Assembly (NCBI GenBank): GCA_016301865.1
Contig: JAEDOP010000063.1
Span: forward strand, 1 to 5,249
Source: Alphaproteobacteria bacterium
GTDB taxonomy: Bacteria; Pseudomonadota; Alphaproteobacteria; Rs-D84
DNA length: 5,249 nt
Direction: 5' to 3'
Numbering within the stretch: the first letter of the stretch is position 1; every line of letters starts with the position of its first letter. The notes under the pieces are model-generated. The model ran no database searches. It was given only the letters and a program-made list of their open reading frames with translations, and had not been told where the DNA came from. Of this stretch, positions 1 to 3,303 are shown piece by piece. The position numbers and the translations under genes are program-made.

Positions 1-825
1 ATTATAGATATAGTGCGCATTCAGGTAATTTATATAATCTGCCATATTGCCATTGGTGAAATATACAGACATCGGCAGGCCATTCATATTTAACACACGA
101 CCGTCCGGCCATTCAGATACAGATATTGTGGAATTTGCATTATTTACAATTATGCCATAATGGTCGCGCTGGTACGTGTTGCTGTTGATATAACAAGACG
201 CCGTCAACACAATCGCACACACAACCCATACCCACCAACGCCGACACAATATCAGTGCCCCCAGGGCAGATAAAACAGTTATTAAAACGACTGTATAATT
301 TACCCCCATAAATGGCATCAACAACAACGTTGTTGCCATAGACCCAAAAACCGATCCAATTGTATCCCACGCCATAATGTTGCCGGTGCAATTTTTATTG
401 TATGCATGCAGTTGGCGCGACAATAATGTTGTGTTAAATCCAAACAAAAATGGACCGGCCGACAGAAATATCAGCGAATATATAAATGTCTGGATTGCAC
501 CCGATTGGATACCGCCCGCGTACATCCATGCGAAATACTGGGTAATAAGTGGGAAACTGGCCGCGCAAACAGACAGGGTTGCAATAATCAAAAAACTGAA
601 ATTCAAAATGCGACGAATTTTCGCATCATTTATTTTCTGGGATTCACCAATAAAGTACCCCAATGACATAAAGCCCAAAAATATTGCCATAATAATACTG
701 GTGATGACAGCACTGGAACCGACATAGAACGACAACTGGCGCAGGACAGCCAATTCCAAAGACAAACTGACATAGCCATTTAAAAAGATTAAAAATACCA
801 ATGTGGTACGTGATAATTTACGCAT
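1..825 (-). CDS. Spermidine synthase-like polytopic membrane protein (3' end beyond window)
   Basis: The reading frame is open from the start to the left edge: 275 residues seen, C-terminus missing. It shows about seven hydrophobic segments (roughly residues 8-28, 37-60, 73-97, 110-135, 150-172, 175-194 and 197-213), then a soluble part. The first two segments carry the E24/R29 pair and the GSS...FLGFMSLGYFIG pattern. Residues 148-174 (GNIMAWDTIGS, then MPFMG) resemble the membrane half of fused 'MFS/spermidine synthase' proteins. Residues 218-275 (HYGIIV, then RVLNMNGL) resemble the beta-rich start of the aminopropyltransferase domain. The Rossmann-like catalytic part would lie to the left of the window, so true polyamine synthesis cannot be judged; many relatives have no proven activity. 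I prefer the ATG at 825 because GGGGGA lies 4 nt upstream; the in-frame ATG at 837 has no visible ribosome-binding site. The gene follows the GNAT gene on the same strand after about 65 nt. Confidence 0.72.
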   Translation of the reverse strand, partial: MRKLSRTTLVFLIFLNGYVSLSLELAVLRQLSFYVGSSAVITSIIMAIFLGFMSLGYFIGESQKINDAKIRRILNFSFLIIATLSVCAASFPLITQYFAWMYAGGIQSGAIQTFIYSLIFLSAGPFLFGFNTTLLSRQLHAYNKNCTGNIMAWDTIGSVFGSMATTLLLMPFMGVNYTVVLITVLSALGALILCRRWWVWVVCAIVLTASCYINSNTYQRDHYGIIVNNANSTISVSEWPDGRVLNMNGLPMSVYFTNGNMADYINYLNAHYIYN

Positions 826-852
826 TAAATCCCCCATGTACATATGTGCAAA

Positions 853-882
853 ATCTTAGTAAAAAAATGAATAAATATGCAA
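853..882 (-). promoter_or_regulatory. Possible sigma-70 promoter for the spermidine synthase-like membrane protein
   Basis: Reading the minus strand, TTGCAT (882-877) and TAAGAT (858-853) are separated by 18 nt. This puts the predicted transcription start near 846, about 20 nt before the preferred ATG at 825. It would give the gene its own promoter in addition to any read-through from the GNAT gene. The boxes are imperfect and the background is AT-rich, so this is tentative. Confidence 0.35.
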
Positions 883-890
883 CGACTTTT

Positions 891-1190
891 TTAATGCGCG
901 TTCATTAATCGGATATCATCAAATTCAGAAAACCGATTAAACATCGCACGCGCAAATGGACACAGCGTTATTACATGGCGATGCTGGGCGCGCGCCATGT
1001 TCGCAACATTACGAACTAGTGTCAATCCGATATGCCGATTGCGATAATCGGGCACAACACCGGTATAGTCAATTATTAATTTGTCTGCACCGACGCGCAC
1101 AAATGTTATTTCACCAACCTTGTGCCCGTTTATCACAGCATCAAATCTGTCATGGGTTTCTGATATAAAATACTGAACGGTTTGTGACAT
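891..1190 (-). CDS. Small GNAT-fold N-acetyltransferase-like protein (COG2388/YjdJ type)
   Basis: This 99-residue protein has the size and layout of the single-domain COG2388 (Gcn5-related, NATD1-like) family. A short N-terminal beta region reads FDAVINGHKVGEITF. The segment TGVVPDYRNRHIG (residues 43-55) sits where the family has its acetyl-CoA pyrophosphate-binding loop. Residues 74-79 (ITLCPF) match the family's conserved C-P-F/Y signature, with C77. The loop is unusual: the common R-G-x-G-x-G reads R50-N-R-H53-I-G55, so two of the usual glycines are replaced. The substrate is unknown for most of the family. There is no ribosome-binding site upstream, and a TATATT box ends only 6 nt before the ATG, so a leaderless mRNA is possible. 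The family call is from recognised motifs; activity is inference. Confidence 0.8.
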   Translation of the reverse strand: MSQTVQYFISETHDRFDAVINGHKVGEITFVRVGADKLIIDYTGVVPDYRNRHIGLTLVRNVANMARAQHRHVITLCPFARAMFNRFSEFDDIRLMNAH

Positions 1191-1196
1191 GTAATC

Positions 1197-1202
1197 AATA
1201 TA
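1197..1202 (-). promoter_or_regulatory. Possible -10 box for a leaderless GNAT mRNA
   Basis: On the minus strand TATATT lies at 1202-1197, followed by six bases and then the ATG at 1190. A start 6-7 nt downstream of the box would fall on the ATG itself. The matching -35 position (1225-1220, TATACA) is only a partial match. The absence of a Shine-Dalgarno sequence agrees with leaderless translation but does not prove it. Confidence 0.3.
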
Positions 1203-1236
1203 ACACTATGCAAAAAAATTGTATATCGGACAGTAT

Positions 1237-1362
1237 TCAAAAATTCGCACTAGCGTCCGCGAATATTTCACGGATAACAGGAAAACGCATCATACCACGA
1301 AAGAAACCGACAAAGTCAACCGGGCGACGACTGCGGTGGCGCGACAATTTCTGTGTGACCAT
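1237..1362 (-). CDS. Possible 41-aa basic small protein, unknown function
   Basis: This minus-strand ORF starts at ATG 1362 and stops at TGA 1239-1237. It encodes a small protein with an arginine-rich start (SRHRSRRP, residues 7-14), a central hydrophobic/aromatic stretch (VDFVGFFRGMMRFPVI) and an acidic-to-polar tail. I do not recognise it. Points in favour are a perfect extended -10 (TGATATAAT, 1390-1382) about 20 nt upstream, a GGGGAT just before the ATG, and a base composition visibly richer in G and C than the flanking AT-rich spacers. Points against are the short length and overlapping open frames on the plus strand. Its stop lies 46 nt before the GNAT ATG, so the two could be co-transcribed. 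Confidence 0.35.
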   Translation of the reverse strand: MVTQKLSRHRSRRPVDFVGFFRGMMRFPVIREIFADASANF

Positions 1363-1365
1363 TAT

Positions 1366-1376
1366 CCCCACTGGGG
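1366..1376. repeat. Short perfect inverted repeat, possible operator
   Basis: CCCCACTGGGG is a perfect palindrome with 5-bp arms around one central base. It sits between the minus-strand extended -10 box and the start of the possible small ORF, where a repressor site or a small 5' hairpin could act. It may be chance. Confidence 0.3.
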
Positions 1377-1381
1377 TGTGA

Positions 1382-1390
1382 ATTATATCA
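1382..1390 (-). promoter_or_regulatory. Extended -10 promoter on the minus strand
   Basis: Read on the minus strand, TGATATAAT is a perfect TGnTATAAT extended -10 element, with predicted start near 1375. No convincing -35 is present, as is normal for extended -10 promoters. It points toward the possible small ORF and the GNAT gene and is back to back with the lptM promoter. The region is AT-rich, so chance matches are a concern. Confidence 0.4.
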
Positions 1391-1404
1391 TATTATATAA
1401 AAAT

Positions 1405-1433
1405 TTGACACAGAATTATGCCGCGATTATAAT
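1405..1433 (+). promoter_or_regulatory. Perfect-consensus sigma-70 promoter for lptM and tRNA-Leu
   Basis: TTGACA (1405-1410) and TATAAT (1428-1433) are separated by exactly 17 nt, the ideal sigma-70 arrangement. The expected start at about 1440-1441 coincides with the ATG of the lipoprotein gene. The tRNA begins only 3 nt after the lipoprotein stop, so this promoter probably drives tRNA-Leu as well; such a strong promoter fits a stable-RNA gene. Confidence 0.85.
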
Positions 1434-1440
1434 AGTGGGC

Positions 1441-1560
1441 ATGAAAAAAATAATTCTGGGTTTTATTATTGTGGCAACATTAGTGGTTGCGGGATGTGGG
1501 GTGAAATCTGACCTGCGGCGTCCCGACCCATCGTTCCCACGTGATTATCCGGTATATTAA
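1441..1560 (+). CDS. lptM: Small LptM-like lipoprotein
   Basis: This is a 39-residue precursor with a short signal peptide: K2-K3, hydrophobic residues 4-16, then the lipobox V16-A-G-C19. C19 is the predicted lipidated cysteine. Glycine at +2, not aspartate, predicts outer-membrane sorting. The mature start C-G-V-K-S-D-L-x-x-P closely follows the C-G-x-K-G-x-L-x-x-P signature of LptM (formerly YifL), which in enterobacteria helps the LPS translocon LptDE mature. Only 21 residues remain after cleavage, a minimal version. The frame stays open upstream to 1219, but the signal peptide and the promoter fix the start at 1441. The expected transcription start falls on or next to this ATG and there is no Shine-Dalgarno sequence, so the mRNA is probably leaderless. 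tRNA-Leu follows after 3 nt. Confidence 0.75.
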   Translation: MKKIILGFIIVATLVVAGCGVKSDLRRPDPSFPRDYPVY

Positions 1561-1563
1561 AAG

Positions 1564-1648
<85 letters not shown>

Positions 1649-1672
1649 AATATGATTTAATATAAAAAACAC

Positions 1673-1701
1673 TTGATTTGGCGAACAAAATAACTTAATA
1701 T
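1673..1701 (+). promoter_or_regulatory. Possible rpmG promoter
   Basis: TTGATT (1673-1678), a 17-nt gap and TAATAT (1696-1701) match sigma-70 boxes at four of six positions each. The predicted start near 1708 leaves a leader of about 24 nt with AAAGGCG before the rpmG ATG. Read-through from the lptM/tRNA promoter could also supply transcription, because no terminator is visible between the tRNA and rpmG. Confidence 0.45.
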
Positions 1702-1731
1702 ACTGCGCAGAATAAATAAAAGGCGAATAAA

Positions 1732-1911
1732 ATGGCATCTAAAAAAGGCAGCAAAGAAGTTGTACAGTTAAGAAACAACGAAACTGGCGTATTCTATATT
1801 ACAACAAAAAATACGAGGTCCGAAAATACAGCGGGCAAAATGAAGTTCCGTAAATACGACAAAAAATTGCGCAAGCATGTCGTTATGACCGAAGCGAAGG
1901 TTTCGCACTAA
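1732..1911 (+). CDS. rpmG: 50S ribosomal protein L33
   Basis: This 59-residue basic protein is a small component of the large ribosomal subunit near the E site. The central TGVFYITTKNTR (residues 18-29) and the end FRKYDKKLRKHV...TEAKV (39-57) are the diagnostic L33 blocks. There are no cysteines, so it is the zinc-free form with no CxxC pairs, and the length is normal for bacteria. The start is supported by AAAGGCG, whose centre lies about 9 nt before the ATG. The gene stands alone, not next to rpmB, and is closed by a strong terminator about 20 nt downstream. Confidence is high because the family pattern is clear over nearly the whole length. Confidence 0.95.
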   Translation: MASKKGSKEVVQLRNNETGVFYITTKNTRSENTAGKMKFRKYDKKLRKHVVMTEAKVSH

Positions 1912-1930
1912 TACAAATGTGGTATAGCCT

Positions 1931-1962
1931 AAAAAATTCCCTGCGTTTGCGGGGGATTTTTT
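1931..1962 (+). terminator. Strong intrinsic terminator after rpmG
   Basis: AAAAAATTCCCTGC (1931-1944) and GCGGGGGATTTTTT (1949-1962) form a 14-bp stem with two G-T wobbles and a GTTT loop. The stem starts with an A-run and ends in six T residues, so it may also work in the other direction. It separates the L33 transcript from the ncRNA promoter that begins 15 nt later. Confidence 0.93.
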
Positions 1963-1976
1963 ATGTCATCTGTGGC

Positions 1977-2005
1977 TTGACAAGATTTGCTTTTATTCCT
2001 ATAAT
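1977..2005 (+). promoter_or_regulatory. Perfect-consensus sigma-70 promoter of the structured RNA
   Basis: TTGACA (1977-1982) and TATAAT (2000-2005) are separated by exactly 17 nt, giving an expected start at about 2012. No coding frame with a plausible ribosome-binding site follows. The downstream sequence is a dense set of hairpins closed by a terminator, which is what one expects of an abundantly made stable RNA. Confidence 0.88.
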
Positions 2006-2011
2006 TGATGC

Positions 2012-2231
2012 GGTTTTCCCATTGCATGGAAATCCGGGGACTTAGAAACTCCCCCTTATAGTATTCCGGTGCGTTGTGCATCGTTAAAACAGCGATGCAT
2101 ACGCATCGTTTCCCGACGCGGGTCGGGAAGCCGCGGGTTATATAACAGGGCGCACGCCCAAAGACCCACGGGCTCATCTGAATACTATGAGGTTTCTAAC
2201 TTCCCGGCCGCCAGTTATTATGGCGGTTTTT
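2012..2231 (+). ncRNA. Structured non-coding RNA of unassigned family, about 220 nt
   Basis: The unit has its own perfect promoter and intrinsic terminator. The two ends are joined by a long imperfect helix: CCGGG (2034-2038) with CCCGG (2203-2207), TTAGAAAC (2042-2049) with GTTTCTAA (2192-2199), and a 12-bp stem 2055-2066 with 2180-2191. The five bases TCCCC at 2050-2054 bulge out. Inside are a 7-bp hairpin (2077-2083/2093-2099), an 8-bp hairpin with GCGG loop (2110-2117/2122-2129) and a stem at 2131-2138/2164-2172 enclosing GGGC-GCAC-GCCC (2148-2159). A small 5' hairpin, TTTCC/GGAAA, lies near 2014-2032. Length and long closing helix allow a 6S-like RNA, but the branched interior does not fit the usual rod. 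I see no tmRNA, RNase P or SRP signature. It is probably a housekeeping or regulatory RNA; a leader for the downstream glycan operon is the alternative. Confidence 0.72.
2208..2231 (+). terminator. Intrinsic terminator of the structured RNA
   Basis: CCGCCA (2208-2213) pairs with TGGCGG (2221-2226) around a 7-nt loop and is followed directly by five T residues (2227-2231). The stem begins immediately after the last paired base of the long closing helix, so the RNA folds as one compact block up to its end. Confidence 0.85.
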
Positions 2232-2265
2232 ACGTATTTGGGGCAACCGGATCTCATTCCCATGT

Positions 2266-2363
2266 GGGGTGGATGCGTGTGCCATATATTGAAAGCGCAC
2301 AAAGTTAGAAAAACAGTTTAACACGGTTTTCTGATTGCTTGAACGTCCACCCCCTGTTTTTTT
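2266..2363 (+). promoter_or_regulatory. Three-way-junction RNA element ending in a T-run, before the glycosyltransferase
   Basis: GGGGTGGATG (2266-2275) pairs with CGTCCACCCC (2344-2353) in a 10-bp stem with one wobble. The stem encloses two hairpins: GTGTGC/GCGCAC (2277-2282/2295-2300) and AGAAAA/TTTTCT (2307-2312/2327-2332), the latter extended by C2314-G2326. Two bases after the closing stem come seven T residues (2357-2363), and the Shine-Dalgarno AAAGGA of the next gene starts 6 nt later. The form is that of an attenuator or riboswitch-like terminator, or the 3' end of a small RNA. I see no convincing promoter just upstream and recognise no known riboswitch signature. Confidence 0.55.
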
Positions 2364-2379
2364 AACGTAAAGGACGCCC

Positions 2380-3285
2380 ATGCCAAAAGTTTCGGTTTTA
2401 ATGCCCGCGTATAATTCTGAAAAATATATTGCCGAGGCGATTGAAAGCATTTTAAACCAAACATTTTCTGACTTTGAATTTATAATCATTAATGATGGCA
2501 GTACGGATAAAACCGCAGAAATTGTCAATGGCTATGCCCGGGCGGACAAACGCATAAAATTTATTAACAACAAGAAAAATCAGGGATTAATCGCCGTCTT
2601 GAACCAGGGATTGGATTTGTGTCGTGGCGAATATATCGCACGCATGGACAGTGATGATATTGCAATAAATGATAGATTAGAAAAACAGGTCGCATACCTG
2701 GATGCAAATCCGCACGTTGGCGCAGTTGGTGGATGGCATGAAAAATTTGGAACAAATGTTATTACAACCCTGCGTAAGTATCCGCAAAACGCGAAAATTC
2801 TGGATATGCTGATTTTGGGAACCCCGTTGTCGCACCCGGCGACAACCATCCGTGTGTCTGTATTACGGGATAATAATATACGATATAATCCTGATTTTTG
2901 CCATGCCGAAGACTATGAACTTTGGTCGCAGATTATCAAGGTTGCACCTATACATAATCTGCCGGAAAAATTACTAAAATATCGTTGGCATAATACAAAC
3001 GTGTCTGTTTTATCACAGAAAACCCAACGCGATAACGCGGAACGCGTTAAGGCAAATATTATAGACTATATTACAGATGATAATAAGATAAAAGAACATC
3101 TGATTAGTTTGGCGGGCGAAACCAACAAACACGTGTATTTATTCGGATTCCTGCCAATCATTCGAAAAAAACAATACGGAATTACCAAGACAAAATATTA
3201 CCTGTTTGAAAAAATACCATTATTAAAGGTGCAGGACAAAAAAATATATCTGTTTGAATTTATAAAAATTGGTCGAATTGCCTGA
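2380..3285 (+). CDS. Family 2 glycosyltransferase (GT-A fold)
   Basis: This 301-residue protein begins with the classic GT2 pattern KVSVLMPAYNSEKYIAEAI (residues 3-21) and INDGST at 37-42, which bind the sugar-nucleotide. The DxD-type metal site is in MDSDD (89-93, D90/D92). AEDYELW (176-182) supplies the likely catalytic base D178, followed by the YRWH block at 201-204 typical of this family. No transmembrane segment is obvious, so it probably acts at the cytoplasmic face of the inner membrane and moves a sugar from an NDP-sugar to a growing surface glycan. Donor and acceptor are not predictable. The basic C-terminus (about 230-301) is less conserved. The start is fixed by AAAGGA 5 nt upstream. 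The HAD-protein gene follows after 18 nt with its own ribosome-binding site, which indicates an operon. Confidence 0.93.
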   Translation: MPKVSVLMPAYNSEKYIAEAIESILNQTFSDFEFIIINDGSTDKTAEIVNGYARADKRIKFINNKKNQGLIAVLNQGLDLCRGEYIARMDSDDIAINDRLEKQVAYLDANPHVGAVGGWHEKFGTNVITTLRKYPQNAKILDMLILGTPLSHPATTIRVSVLRDNNIRYNPDFCHAEDYELWSQIIKVAPIHNLPEKLLKYRWHNTNVSVLSQKTQRDNAERVKANIIDYITDDNKIKEHLISLAGETNKHVYLFGFLPIIRKKQYGITKTKYYLFEKIPLLKVQDKKIYLFEFIKIGRIA

Positions 3286-3303
3286 ACATAGAGAGTGTTT
3301 ATC

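Noticed and set aside
140..727. ORFs of 83 aa (minus) and 116 aa (plus) inside the left membrane-protein gene
   Set aside because: Both are out-of-frame shadows of the long membrane-protein frame, which is continuous from 825 to the left edge and has recognisable family motifs.
1219..1440. Upstream in-frame extension of the lipoprotein ORF (start at 1219 instead of 1441)
   Set aside because: The extra 74 residues would bury the signal peptide and lipobox inside the protein, and the perfect promoter at 1405-1433 lies inside the extension.
2012..2231. tmRNA, RNase P RNA or SRP RNA as the identity of the structured RNA
   Set aside because: I found no TTCGA-type T arm with CCA or tag reading frame (tmRNA), no GAGGAAAGTCC or ACAGnGCC blocks (RNase P), and no GGTCAGG...GGAAGGnAGCAGCC domain IV (SRP).
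2221..2236. RfaH ops-like element (GGCGGT...) before a glycan operon
   Set aside because: Only GGCGGT matches, and it is fully explained as the right arm of the terminator CCGCCA/TGGCGG plus T-run.
2266..2353. 4.5S SRP RNA as the identity of the second structured element
   Set aside because: The GGGG/CCCC ends look similar, but the conserved SRP domain IV asymmetric loop is absent and the fold is a three-way junction instead of a single rod.
1929..2528. Overlapping ORFs on both strands across the ncRNA region
   Set aside because: They span a promoter, two terminators and the structured RNA, have no convincing ribosome-binding sites, and encode low-complexity or unrecognisable peptides.
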